NCBI GenBank assembly: GCA_025054935.1
Contig: JANWZD010000010.1
Coordinates: forward strand, 62,001-126,000
Direction: 5' to 3'
DNA from: Dehalococcoidia bacterium
GTDB lineage: Bacteria; Chloroflexota; Dehalococcoidia; SpSt-223
Length of the DNA: 64,000 bases
Below the pieces are notes generated by a model. That model did no database searches. It was not told the DNA's origin and saw nothing but the letters and a program-made list of their open reading frames with translations. Positions 34,621 to 43,321 of this stretch are shown piece by piece (the first letter of the stretch is position 1; every line of letters begins with the position of its first letter). The position numbers and the translations under genes are program-made.

Positions 34621-35492
34621 GCCTGCCGACCCCCCAGCAGCGGCGCGTACCAGCCAATGGCATCACGCTTGCCGTCCACGACTGGGGCGGCAGCGGCGCC
34701 CCGCTCCTCGCTGTCCACGGCAACTCGTTCCACGGAAGGATTTGGGATGTCACGCTCCGTCAGCTGTGGCCCGACTACCGTTCCTACGCGCTCGATCTGC
34801 GCGGCCACGGCGACAGCGACACCCCTGAGCAGGGGTATAGCCGGTTCGATCATGCTGCCGACATCGTCGCGGTCGTAGAGGCGTTGGGGCTGCGCCGTCC
34901 CGTTGTCCTTGCGCATTCGGTGGGCGCAATCTCCACCCTCCTCGCGGCCAGCATGGCTCCGGATCGCTTTGGCCCCATGGTGCTGATCGAGCCGGTGATC
35001 CGCCCGAAAACGGCGGCGGCGCCATGGCTGCCGTCAGCCGCAACGGCGACGCTCGCCGAGCAGGCACGCCGCCGCCGCCACCGCTGGCCATCGCGCGAGG
35101 CGGCGGTCGCGCACTACCGCACGAAGCCGGCATTCGCCTCGTGGCAGCCCGAGGTGCTCGCCCTCTACGTTGAGCACGGCTTTCGCGACCAGCCCGACGG
35201 CAGCATCGAACTCAAATGCCCCGGCTGGGTCGAAGCGCTCGGCTACGAGGCAAGCCCGGCGGCCAATCCGTGGCCGCACCTTCCGGCGGTGGCGTGTCCT
35301 GTCCTTCTTGTTCGGGCGGGCACCTCGCGACTCTTCTCAGAGGCGATCGCCGCCGATCTCGCGGCCGCGCTCCCGAATGCCCGCGTTGTCACGGTGCCGG
35401 ATCGCTCGCACGCGCTCCCGATGGAAGACCCTGCGCTTGTCGCCCGCATAGCGCGCGCGTTCTTCGCCGAGCATCAACGGGAGATGCGCTAG
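34617..35492 (+). CDS. Alpha/beta hydrolase
   Basis: A 291-aa alpha/beta-fold hydrolase. The oxyanion motif is AVHGNSFHG, the nucleophile elbow is VVLAHSVGA (Ser), and the catalytic His probably lies in DRSHALPMED; the acid is likely Asp around residue 100 or 235. The CAP region (TATLAEQARRRRHRWPSREAAVAHYR) is helical. GTG start at 34617 overlaps the Nudix gene stop. Related to epoxide hydrolases/esterases; the substrate cannot be told. Confidence 0.82.
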   Translation: MSLPTPQQRRVPANGITLAVHDWGGSGAPLLAVHGNSFHGRIWDVTLRQLWPDYRSYALDLRGHGDSDTPEQGYSRFDHAADIVAVVEALGLRRPVVLAHSVGAISTLLAASMAPDRFGPMVLIEPVIRPKTAAAPWLPSAATATLAEQARRRRHRWPSREAAVAHYRTKPAFASWQPEVLALYVEHGFRDQPDGSIELKCPGWVEALGYEASPAANPWPHLPAVACPVLLVRAGTSRLFSEAIAADLAAALPNARVVTVPDRSHALPMEDPALVARIARAFFAEHQREMR

Positions 35493-35518
35493 GAGCGCAG
35501 GACAGGCCGGACGGCTGG

Positions 35519-35902
35519 TCAGACGCTCGCTGCAGGCGGCCGGGTCAGCCACCCTTGTTGCACCATGAAGTTGGTGAGCGCCGGGATCTCAAAATAGCGG
35601 TTCTGCGATGCTTGATAGGCGTAGTAGATCATCGGAATGAGCGGAGCGAAGTAGAAGATCCAGAGGCACAGCCCAAGGATCCCGAAGGTGATCGCAGTCA
35701 GGATGGTATAGACGATCGTGAAAAGGAAGAAATAGGCGATGATGGCGATGCCAAAGCCGATCGACTGCACCGCATGATAGCGCGCGAACGGCCGGTTCTT
35801 ATAGTCCTCGAGGAGAAGCACGATGATCCCTACAATGGGCGTGAAGATATAGCTGAGAATTGCCCAGAGACGATCGTTCGGCGAAATTGCTTCTGACTGC
35901 AC
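35519..35902 (-). CDS. DUF4870-like small membrane protein
   Basis: A 127-aa protein with three to four helices. The N-terminus NDRLWAILSYIFTPIVGIIVLLLEDYKNRPFARYHAVQSIGFGI, with the RPFxRyHAxQ motif, is the DUF4870 (Tic20-like) hallmark. The C-terminus (IYYAYQASQNRYFEIPAL) is also typical. No enzymatic function is known for the family. Confidence 0.82.
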   Translation of the reverse strand: MQSEAISPNDRLWAILSYIFTPIVGIIVLLLEDYKNRPFARYHAVQSIGFGIAIIAYFFLFTIVYTILTAITFGILGLCLWIFYFAPLIPMIYYAYQASQNRYFEIPALTNFMVQQGWLTRPPAASV

Positions 35903-36145
35903 TGCTTGGAACCTCCGCTACGAGCCCGACTCGGCCGAGCTACTTTCACCAACGGCGGCCACCGCATGAAGGTTCCGCCGCTCTCTGCCTGCCTCTCCCT
36001 TCGTCGGGCGCGAGCAGCCGCACCACCGGCTGACGCGAGGGAGACGAACGGGTCGCGGTGCACGGCCCGCGCTGCCATTCCTCCAGCCGCCCCCAAGGGG
36101 GAGCGCGTCGGGCGCTCGCCAGGGGTCGCCTCCGCCCGCCTGAAA

Positions 36146-36826
36146 CTAGACTGCGGGCGCCCGCTCAAGCTCCTGCCATACCTGCCCCTCGAGATGGCCG
36201 TTAACGTAATAGGCATACGCGAACGTCACAAAGATCCCGATAAAGCAGGCGATGACACCAAGGTACGCGATGATCCCAGTGACAATCCCCAGCAGAGCGG
36301 TAATCACCACGGGGGCAGGAATCCGGCGGAGGATGCCGAACACATCGCCAAACCGCAAGGCGGCGCCAATCTCGCTTGTCCGCACGTATTGGACCACGAT
36401 CGCCGGCCGCATAATGAAGAGAAAGAGGGCATACAGGCCCATCAGACAACTGAAGGCCAACGAAATGACCCCCGCCAAGGCGCCAAGCGCATCCGCCGCT
36501 TGACGTCCTCCGCCCCCTGCTACGCCGGTGACACCGAACGAGACCACAATCTGGCAGCAGTAGAGCACAATGAGCGGCAGCGCCCAGACGACAAACACGA
36601 CGAAGAGCTTCAGCCCTTCGGTGAACTTCTCGCCGAGATTTGTCCACTCCGGCAAGGGGTTCGGGTTGCCGCGATGAACATTCCGGATGATCTCGACGTT
36701 GTAGCCGAGCACGAACGGAATGCCGATCAGCACCAACGAGAGCAGCTGAAATAGGGCGCCGACGAGCACCTTCTGAAGCCATTGCGGGTCTTCAAAGACG
36801 TAGCTAAAGGCCTTCCCGATGTTCAC
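36146..36826 (-). CDS. DUF4013-like integral membrane protein
   Basis: A 226-aa protein with six helices; GTG 36826 gives MNIGKAFSYVFEDPQWLQKVLVGALFQLL, the usual N-terminus of DUF4013 proteins. The longer open frame upstream is crossed by a promoter and is not coding. Contains NPNPLPEWTNLGEKFTEGLKLFVVF and a polyglycine segment GGGGRQAADALG. Function unknown. Confidence 0.75.
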   Translation of the reverse strand: MNIGKAFSYVFEDPQWLQKVLVGALFQLLSLVLIGIPFVLGYNVEIIRNVHRGNPNPLPEWTNLGEKFTEGLKLFVVFVVWALPLIVLYCCQIVVSFGVTGVAGGGGRQAADALGALAGVISLAFSCLMGLYALFLFIMRPAIVVQYVRTSEIGAALRFGDVFGILRRIPAPVVITALLGIVTGIIAYLGVIACFIGIFVTFAYAYYVNGHLEGQVWQELERAPAV

Positions 36827-36887
36827 AGACGTCGCCCTCCCCACAGCTAACGGGCTGCCTCTCGAGCGGCAGCCCGACCGCTCGCGC

Positions 36888-36916
36888 ATTATAGGGATGC
36901 CCCTTCCGACACGCAA
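36888..36916 (-). promoter_or_regulatory. Promoter of the DUF4013-like gene
   Basis: Minus-strand TTGCGT (36911-36916), 17 bp, TATAAT (36888-36893), a consensus -10. Start near 36881, 55 nt before the GTG at 36826. Confidence 0.55.
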
Positions 36917-37110
36917 TCCGGTCGCCCTGTGACGGCGAGGCGGCGCTCGTCGGCCAGCGCCTCCTGCCGGAAAGCAGCCGGCACGGCTTGCTGATCCTCC
37001 GAGGAGAACAGGACGCCGTGCCGCCCCCCTTCGCGCACTGGCTTGGGCGCTCCCGCTCCTCGCCAGTCCAGCCGCGGCAGGGGATGACGAATCGCGGGGG
37101 CCGCCGGTGG

Positions 37111-37116
37111 TACAAT
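37111..37116 (+). promoter_or_regulatory. -10 box of the SCO1664-like operon
   Basis: TACAAT ends 5 nt before the ATG at 37122 with no SD: a likely leaderless start. Confidence 0.45.
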
Positions 37117-37121
37117 GTGGC

Positions 37122-37850
37122 ATGACCGGTTCGAGGCTTGATCAGGCGCCTGAATGGCTGAAGACCGGCAAGATCGTCGGCATTGGCCGCGTGCCCGCTG
37201 GCTCGAACGCCACGTTCGCCGTCGCCATCGACGACGGCACGACCGAGCGGCTGGCGATCTACAAACCGGTGCGCGGCGAACGCCGCCTCTGGGATTTTCC
37301 CGACGGCACCCTCTATAAGCGGGAAGTCGCGGCCTACCTCACCTCGGAGGCGCTCGGCTGGGGGCTCGTGCCTCCGACCGTCATCCGTGAGGGGCCGTAC
37401 GGCATCGGGTCATTCCAAGTCTATTGCGAGCCCGATGAGCGGCACGACTTCTGGCGCGTCCGCAAGCGGCGGCGGGACGATCTTTTCCCGATCGCGCTTT
37501 TTGACATCATCACGAACAACGCCGACCGGAAAGGCGAGCACTGTCATCTCGCCGCCGACGGCAAGATCTGGGCGATCGATAACGGCCTCACCTTCCATAC
37601 CGACTTCAAGAATCGGACCGTGCTGATCGAGTTCGTCGGCGACCCGATCCCGGCTTCGCTGCTTGAGGATATGGAAGAGCTCGCGACCGACCCCGCCCGG
37701 CGGCGGGAGCTCGAGACCAGTCTGCGCGACCTGCTCGCGCCTGACGAGATCGCCTGCTTCTTCGGCCGGATCGAGATTGTCTGCCGCACCGGCCGAATGC
37801 CCCGCGTCATTCCCCATTGGGAGCTGTATTACTGGGCGGGCGAGGAGTGA
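37122..37850 (+). CDS. SCO1664-family protein (PI3/4-kinase-like fold)
   Basis: A 242-aa protein with KTGKIVGIGRVPAGSNATFAVAID, IYKPVRGERRLWDFPDGTLYKREVAAYL (the kinase-like Lys in IYKPVRGE), FPIALFDIITNNADRKGEHCHL with the NADRK loop, and IWAIDNGLTFH (DN metal motif). These match the actinobacterial SCO1664 family, distantly related to phosphatidylinositol kinases. Real substrate unknown. GTGA overlap with the following inositol-phosphatase gene is noteworthy for a phosphoinositol-like theme. Confidence 0.8.
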   Translation: MTGSRLDQAPEWLKTGKIVGIGRVPAGSNATFAVAIDDGTTERLAIYKPVRGERRLWDFPDGTLYKREVAAYLTSEALGWGLVPPTVIREGPYGIGSFQVYCEPDERHDFWRVRKRRRDDLFPIALFDIITNNADRKGEHCHLAADGKIWAIDNGLTFHTDFKNRTVLIEFVGDPIPASLLEDMEELATDPARRRELETSLRDLLAPDEIACFFGRIEIVCRTGRMPRVIPHWELYYWAGEE

Positions 37851-38902
37851 CGCTCGGCCTCCGCCAGGCGGTCGTCGACGCGATCGCCGATGCTGCGCGC
37901 GCTTGGGCTGCCGAATGCGGCGAGCTCGCGAGGGGGATGCTCTCCTCCTCGCTCCGCGTCGAGTTCAAAGAGGCGAACCGGCGCAACCCTGTCACCGCCG
38001 CCGACCACGCTGTCGAGGAGCGGCTGCGCGCGCTCGTCGCCGAACGGTTTCCCACCCACGCGGTGCTTGGCGAAGAGGGCACCCCCGGCGTCAGCCACAG
38101 CCTGCCGGCAATCCTCTGGGTTGTCGACCCGATCGACGGGACCGCCAACTTTGCCTCCGGCTTGCCCTTCTGGGCGGTGTCTATCGGCGTGCTCTATCGC
38201 CGCGTCCCGGTCGCAGCCGCAATCTACACTCCTGCCGGCCCGGAAGGCCCTGCTGTCTATCACGCCCGGCGCGGCGGAGGCGCGTTCTGTGACGACCGGC
38301 CGCTCGCCGTGCGCGCCAACGAACGCCCCGAGCCCGCCACAATCATTGCAGTTCCGGGAAGCTGGCCGTGGCTTTTCCGCCTCGACCCGCCTCTCCGGCA
38401 GGGGCCAGGCGAGCCGCGCGTGCTGGGCAGCATCGCGACCGAGATGGCGCTCACCGCCGCCGGCAACTTCCAATGGGCGCTTTTCGGCGGCCCCAAGATT
38501 TGGGATGCTGCCGCCGGCGTGCTCCTAATCCAGGAAGCCGGCGGGGTCGTACTTCAGCGGCAAGGCAAGCGGTGGGTTCCTCTCGAGCGGTTTGCACTGC
38601 CGCCCCGGCCATGGTTCCCGCGCCGCCAAGAAACCCCGCTCGAGCGGCTCGCCCGCTGGCGCGCGCCGCTTCTTTGCGCGAACCCCGTCCTCGCCGATTT
38701 CCTCGCCCGCCACCTCCACCCTCGCTTTTTGCTGCTGCTTCGCGCGCGGCTGATGCTCCGCCGCCTGCAGGCACTGCAGCGGAAGGTCCTCCGATGGCCG
38801 ACACCCACGACTACCTCGAAGACCAACTGCGCGATGTCGAAGCGGACGCCAAGCGCGCCGCCCGCCGCGCCGAAGCGCTCGTCCGCGCCATCAACCCCGT
38901 GA
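37847..38902 (+). CDS. Inositol monophosphatase family protein, extended C-terminus
   Basis: The 351-aa product shows NPVTAADHAVEERLRAL, VLGEEGTPG (metal Glu), VDPIDGTANFASGLPFWAVSIGV (DPxDGT) and FGGPKIWDAAAGVLLIQEAGG (WD motif). Substrates in the family are inositol phosphates, histidinol phosphate, FBP or PAP. The domain ends near residue 270; the rest (HLHPRFLLLLRARLMLRRL) is a basic tail. Its last 109 nt overlap the next gene in another frame, where the tail becomes Ser/Pro-rich (SKRTPSAPP), so the true end may be earlier or a frame disturbance may exist. Start GTG 37847. Confidence 0.8.
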   Translation: MTLGLRQAVVDAIADAARAWAAECGELARGMLSSSLRVEFKEANRRNPVTAADHAVEERLRALVAERFPTHAVLGEEGTPGVSHSLPAILWVVDPIDGTANFASGLPFWAVSIGVLYRRVPVAAAIYTPAGPEGPAVYHARRGGGAFCDDRPLAVRANERPEPATIIAVPGSWPWLFRLDPPLRQGPGEPRVLGSIATEMALTAAGNFQWALFGGPKIWDAAAGVLLIQEAGGVVLQRQGKRWVPLERFALPPRPWFPRRQETPLERLARWRAPLLCANPVLADFLARHLHPRFLLLLRARLMLRRLQALQRKVLRWPTPTTTSKTNCAMSKRTPSAPPAAPKRSSAPSTP

Positions 38903-39054
38903 GCCCGTTCGGCCACGAGCTGCGCCTCGAGATCTTCTCGGTCCATCAAGCGCTCGAGGCTGCCCTCGCGCGGATCGACGAAGCGCGCGCCAAAATCCGC
39001 GCAGACCGAAAGACGAGGAAGCGCCGGGCGCTGAAGGAGAGCGATGCCCCTTGA
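38794..39054 (+). CDS. Small charged helical protein
   Basis: An 86-aa product with ATG 38794 after GGAAGG; its frame is distinct from the overlapping phosphatase tail. Sequence is largely one or two amphipathic helices: EDQLRDVEADAKRAARRAEALVRAIN and LRLEIFSVHQALEAALARIDEARAKIR, with a basic end (DRKTRKRRAL), so it may form a coiled coil. Overlaps the M20 peptidase start by 11 nt. Function unknown. Confidence 0.55.
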   Translation: MADTHDYLEDQLRDVEADAKRAARRAEALVRAINPVSPFGHELRLEIFSVHQALEAALARIDEARAKIRADRKTRKRRALKESDAP

Positions 39055-40405
39055 CCCTACGCTTGTTCAGTATGTCGACACCCACTTGGAGCGCTTTGTC
39101 CGCCTTCTCGAGCGCTTCGTCGCCCAGCCGAGTGTCTCCGCCCACGGCGAGGGGATCGAGGCGATGGCGTCGCTTGTTGAAGCTGCCCTTGCCGATGCCG
39201 GGCTCGACGTCGTTCGCGGCGCCACGGCCGGCAATCCGATCCTCCTCGGCACAAGCGAAGGTGCAAGTCCGCGGCGGGTGTTGTTCTACAACCATTACGA
39301 CGTCCAGCCCGCAGACCCGGGCGACGGCTGGGAGAGCCCGCCGTGGACACCGACCCGACGCGAGGGGCGGCTCTTCGGGCGCGGCGTTGCCGACAACAAA
39401 GGCAACCTTGCCGCCCGCATCGCCGCCGTCCACGCCCTCCGCGCCGTGCGGGGAACGCTTCCCGCCGGCGTCACCTTCGTCGTCGAAGGAGAAGAGGAAA
39501 TCGGCAGCCCCCATCTCCCGGCGTTCGTCGCCGACCACCGCGACCGTCTCGCCGCCGACGGCTGCATCTGGGAGACGGGCGGCGTCGATTGGGAGGGCGC
39601 GCCGCTGCTCACGCTCGGCTGTAAGGGAGTGCTCGTCGTCGAACTGCGGGCGAGGGGCGCCAACCGCGATCTCCACTCATCCTACGGGCCGATCGTCCCC
39701 AACCCCGCGTGGCGGCTCGTCTGGGCACTCGCGTCGATCAAGGGTCCCGACGAGCGGATCCTGGTCGACGGCTGGGAGGACGACTGCATCCCGCCCCGCG
39801 AACGCGAACTGGCGCTCGCCGATGCGCTGCCGGACGAGACGGCGGCGCTGCTGACGAACCTCGGCCTCCCTCGCTTTCTTGACGGCCTCGAGGGACGAGC
39901 GCTGCGGCGGCGGCTCCTCTTCGGCTGCTCGGCGACGATCAACGGGCTCTCTGCCGGCTACGCCGGCCCCGGCGTGAAGACCATCCTCCCTCATGAGGCG
40001 CGCGCCAAGCTTGACTTCCGCCTCGTCCCCGGTCAGCGCCCGGCCGATCTCGCGGCCAAGCTGCGCCGCCATCTCGATGCGCACGGCTTCGACGACATCG
40101 AAATCCTCTCCGCCGACGGCGAGCCGGCCGCCCGCTCCGACCCCGATGCGCCTTTCGTCCGTCTCGTCATCGACACCGCAGCAGCAGTCTACGGCCGTCC
40201 TCCCGTCATCTCGCCGACGATGACCGGCGCCGGGCCGATGGCCGCCTTCACCGACCTGCTCGGACTGCCGGTGGCGACATCGGGCTGTTCCCACCCGGAT
40301 TCGCGCGCTCATGGGCCGAACGAGAATATCCGGCTCGATGACTTCCGTCAGGCGATCCTCCACGCCGCCGCCATTCTCGACGCCCTGCCCGCACTGCCGG
40401 GCTAA
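39044..40405 (+). CDS. M20 family metallopeptidase (dipeptidase-like)
   Basis: A 453-aa two-metal peptidase. Metal and catalytic sites are YNHYDVQPADP, GRGVADNKGNLAARI, VEGEEEIGSPHL and TSGCSHPDSRAHGPNENIRLDDF. An internal dimerisation domain (KGVLVVELRARGANRDLHSSYG) is present. Related to carnosinase/CNDP-type dipeptidases and ArgE/DapE. ATG 39044 has SD AAGGAGAG. The last gene of the SCO1664-phosphatase operon; its substrate is not known. Confidence 0.88.
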   Translation: MPLDPTLVQYVDTHLERFVRLLERFVAQPSVSAHGEGIEAMASLVEAALADAGLDVVRGATAGNPILLGTSEGASPRRVLFYNHYDVQPADPGDGWESPPWTPTRREGRLFGRGVADNKGNLAARIAAVHALRAVRGTLPAGVTFVVEGEEEIGSPHLPAFVADHRDRLAADGCIWETGGVDWEGAPLLTLGCKGVLVVELRARGANRDLHSSYGPIVPNPAWRLVWALASIKGPDERILVDGWEDDCIPPRERELALADALPDETAALLTNLGLPRFLDGLEGRALRRRLLFGCSATINGLSAGYAGPGVKTILPHEARAKLDFRLVPGQRPADLAAKLRRHLDAHGFDDIEILSADGEPAARSDPDAPFVRLVIDTAAAVYGRPPVISPTMTGAGPMAAFTDLLGLPVATSGCSHPDSRAHGPNENIRLDDFRQAILHAAAILDALPALPG

Positions 40406-43272
40406 GGGCGGATCACGATCGAATCGCCGCCGCGCGTCGCGAGCCGCTGGCCAGTGTGGGGATCGTAGAGACCGAGGCGGAGCGTTCCCCGATGAGGGGG
40501 AAGCGGGCGACGGTCTTCGATGAGCGCGCCGATCGGCCACGCATCGGTTGGGAACGCCCCTGCGGCAGGCGGCCCGTCAGACTGGCCGAGGATCTGGCCC
40601 GTCTCATCGAGACCGTGCACAAAGACATGGTACCGCCCCGTCGGCGGCCGAACCGCCTGCCAGACGAGCCGAAGCTCCCCGCCCTGCCGATCGACATCCC
40701 ACCCTTCGAGCCGCGCCCACTCTCCGAACGGCACCTCGAGCCGGTGAGCAGGAGGGGCGACGGGCCTGACGACAGCGACCTGCGCCAGAACCACAGTCGA
40801 CCCGCTAGATGTCTCGAGCCGGGGACCGCCGCCAGGCTCGTACCAGCCACCCTCTACTCGGTAGACACCCGCCGGGAGGTCAAGCGGAAGGATGCCACGC
40901 CGCCGATCGACCCGCTTGTCCCCCGCTTGCCACGTCGTCGGCGCGCTCACGCCGCCGCCAATCCGGCTGTCGGACTGCCACCATCGGCGACCGTCCATGG
41001 CATAGAGATGGACGAAGAAGACATAGTCGTCGTCCGGCGAGCGCACCGCTCGCCACTGGGTCTCGAGGACAAGTTCATCACCCGGCGCGGCCGGCCCTTC
41101 CGCCGGCGAGCGTCCAGCGACGCGCACAGTCGCCGCTTCAAGCGCCAGCTGTCCGCCGAAGACCGCCACCGGCGGGGGCGGCGTTGCGGTCGTCGCCGCG
41201 GGCAGCTGCGCCGCGGCCACCGCAACCGGCGGGCCGTCGTCGAGCGAGACCGTCAGCGTATAGCGGCCGGCCGGCCGCGACGCCGGCAGCCTAAACCAGA
41301 CAGGATCGGGGATGATTTCATTGGCGCGCCATTCCGACGTCGGCTCTAGGCCATAGCGGGCGGGACCTGCCCGCTCGGCGACGATAGCGCCTCGCTCGTC
41401 GCGCAGGGCGAGCACCAAGCGGTGGTCGCGCTCGGGCGGCCGCGTCGCCAGCCAGTAAAGGCGCGCGGCGATCTCTTCTCCGTTGAGGGCGGCAGTCGCT
41501 CCGAGCAACCAGAGGCCAGGCGCGAGCTCCTGCCCGCCCCCCTGAGGCGCGACGGGCAGCGGGCGATAGCCGAAAATGGCGAGCGCGAGCAGGATGACTG
41601 CACCCGCAGCCGCCCCGGCGAGACGACGGCACGGCCACAGCAGCGCGACGGCGAGCAGGAGAAACGAGACGGTCGTCACGACCGAGCCCACGACGACGAT
41701 GGGGGTCTCCACGAAGCGAAATTCGACCTGAGATCGGCCCGCGGGAAGGTCGACTGTGACAAGGCCAAGCGCCGTCTCCGGGCGAACCGCCGCCGGCGCC
41801 CCGTTCACGCGGGCAGTCCAGCCGGGAAACAGGAAACTGTGGAGGCGGAGGACGGTCGGCTGGGTCGACGTGACCGTCAGCGACAGGTCAAGGCCCGCTA
41901 CCGTCTCAAGACGAGCAGATTCGATCGTCGGCGCGCCGACGCTTCGCGGCACGTCGCTCGCTGCACCAGGGCCGCGAGCTGACCACAGAGGCAAATATTC
42001 CGCTCCTGTCGTCGTCCCGATGCGGCCGAGTTGGTGCTCCCGGCGTTGCCAGCCCGCGGTCGTCACCTCCTCTGCGAGCAGCGGGATCGGTTCGGGCAGC
42101 GTCTCCGTTACGCTCGTCACCGCGAGGAGGAGAATACTCACCCCGGCAGCAACCGGCCGCGCGAGCGGCGGAACGAGCAGGACACCCCCCGCGGACGCGA
42201 CCGCCCCGAGCAGCCCGACAAACGCCAGCAGCCGCCACGGATAGGCGATGAGCGAGAGGAGAGGCAGCGCCTCCCAGAGCGGCGCGGCCGGAGCGCTGAT
42301 GCTGACCGCCACCGTCAGCGCGGCAAGAGGGAAGAAGAGGGCCACGCGTCGCTCCCGGCCGCGCAGCCGCAGCATGCCGAGCGTGCCCGCGCCGGCAGCC
42401 GCTGCCTGAACCAACCCGATCGCAAAAGGAAACTGTTCGTGCCGATACTGCCAGCTCATTTGGACGAGCTGGCCGAGCGCGAGAAAGTTCTCGCGCGCGT
42501 AGTTGAGATTGCCGATCGTGACGACGCGCTGGTCGACGAGCGCCGGCAGCCAAAACCACGCCGCGAGACCGAGCCCAAGAGCGAGACCGAGCCCGGCGCG
42601 ACAGAGCCCGCGCCAGCCGCCGCACCAGAGGGCGAAGGCCCCGGCAAGCGGCAGCCCGACAAGGGCGAGAGGGTTATACGTCGCGACCGCGAACGCTGTG
42701 CTTGCTGCCGTCGCTAGCCAAGCGCGCCGGCTCGAACCGCGCGCCAGCCGATGAACGCCCCAGAGCAGCGGCGGGTAGGCGGCGAGGGAAACAGCCTCGC
42801 CGAATGCGCCGCGAACATAGACGTCTGCTAGTAGATACGGCGCAAGCGCGTATGCCGCGCCCGCGACGGCCGCCCCCCAGCGCCCCGCCGTCGGGGCAAC
42901 CTCGCGCGCCAGAGCGAAGGCGCCGAGCGCTGACAGGAAAAAGAGGAGCGCATAGACGACCTTAACCGCTTCCGGCAAGGCGACGCCGGCGCGGGAGACC
43001 GCCCACGCGGCGTAGTGCGCGAGCGGACCGTAGAAATGAAAGACGGGGTAGCCGTACCCAAGCGCGAGGTCAGCTGCCCAGCGCGGGTAGAGGACCCCCC
43101 GGCCGATCTCCTCGGCAAGAATGGCAACGCGAAAGAGATGCGCCACCCCGTCGTGCCCCTCGTAATACCCCGGCTGGAGCAGCGGGGAGGCAGCAGCGCC
43201 GGCGGCCGCAAGCGCGACGATCACCGGCCCGACGGCGCCTGCCGCGCCTCGCAGCGTCGCCTCGCGCTTCAT
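40402..43272 (-). CDS. Large membrane protein with PTPS-related N-terminus and C-terminal beta-sandwich repeats
   Basis: A 956-aa protein. The first roughly 430 residues hold about 12 helices and include GYYEGHDGVAHLFRVAILAEEI and YPRWAADLALGYGYPVFHFYGPL, the pattern of the 6-pyruvoyl-tetrahydropterin-synthase-related membrane family (GT-C-like). A periplasmic region follows, then about three beta-sandwich repeats, each ending like FVHLYAMDGRRWWQSD or FVHGLDETGQILGQSDGPP. The same repeat closes the DUF2079-type gene at 56 kb. ATG 43272 is 7 nt after a -10 box (leaderless). Role: envelope polymer or lipid glycosylation is inferred. Confidence 0.72.
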   Translation of the reverse strand: MKREATLRGAAGAVGPVIVALAAAGAAASPLLQPGYYEGHDGVAHLFRVAILAEEIGRGVLYPRWAADLALGYGYPVFHFYGPLAHYAAWAVSRAGVALPEAVKVVYALLFFLSALGAFALAREVAPTAGRWGAAVAGAAYALAPYLLADVYVRGAFGEAVSLAAYPPLLWGVHRLARGSSRRAWLATAASTAFAVATYNPLALVGLPLAGAFALWCGGWRGLCRAGLGLALGLGLAAWFWLPALVDQRVVTIGNLNYARENFLALGQLVQMSWQYRHEQFPFAIGLVQAAAAGAGTLGMLRLRGRERRVALFFPLAALTVAVSISAPAAPLWEALPLLSLIAYPWRLLAFVGLLGAVASAGGVLLVPPLARPVAAGVSILLLAVTSVTETLPEPIPLLAEEVTTAGWQRREHQLGRIGTTTGAEYLPLWSARGPGAASDVPRSVGAPTIESARLETVAGLDLSLTVTSTQPTVLRLHSFLFPGWTARVNGAPAAVRPETALGLVTVDLPAGRSQVEFRFVETPIVVVGSVVTTVSFLLLAVALLWPCRRLAGAAAGAVILLALAIFGYRPLPVAPQGGGQELAPGLWLLGATAALNGEEIAARLYWLATRPPERDHRLVLALRDERGAIVAERAGPARYGLEPTSEWRANEIIPDPVWFRLPASRPAGRYTLTVSLDDGPPVAVAAAQLPAATTATPPPPVAVFGGQLALEAATVRVAGRSPAEGPAAPGDELVLETQWRAVRSPDDDYVFFVHLYAMDGRRWWQSDSRIGGGVSAPTTWQAGDKRVDRRRGILPLDLPAGVYRVEGGWYEPGGGPRLETSSGSTVVLAQVAVVRPVAPPAHRLEVPFGEWARLEGWDVDRQGGELRLVWQAVRPPTGRYHVFVHGLDETGQILGQSDGPPAAGAFPTDAWPIGALIEDRRPLPPHRGTLRLGLYDPHTGQRLATRGGDSIVIRP

Positions 43273-43279
43273 CGCCGGG

Positions 43280-43289
43280 AGTCTACAAT
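43280..43289. promoter_or_regulatory. Overlapping divergent -10 boxes
   Basis: Minus-strand TAGACT (43280-43285) drives the large membrane protein (start 43272); plus-strand TACAAT (43284-43289) drives the alcohol dehydrogenase (43322). They share two base pairs, so only one polymerase could be placed at a time. Confidence 0.5.
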
Positions 43290-43321
43290 CTCCCGAGGCC
43301 GCGCTCGACGGAGGAGGACCG

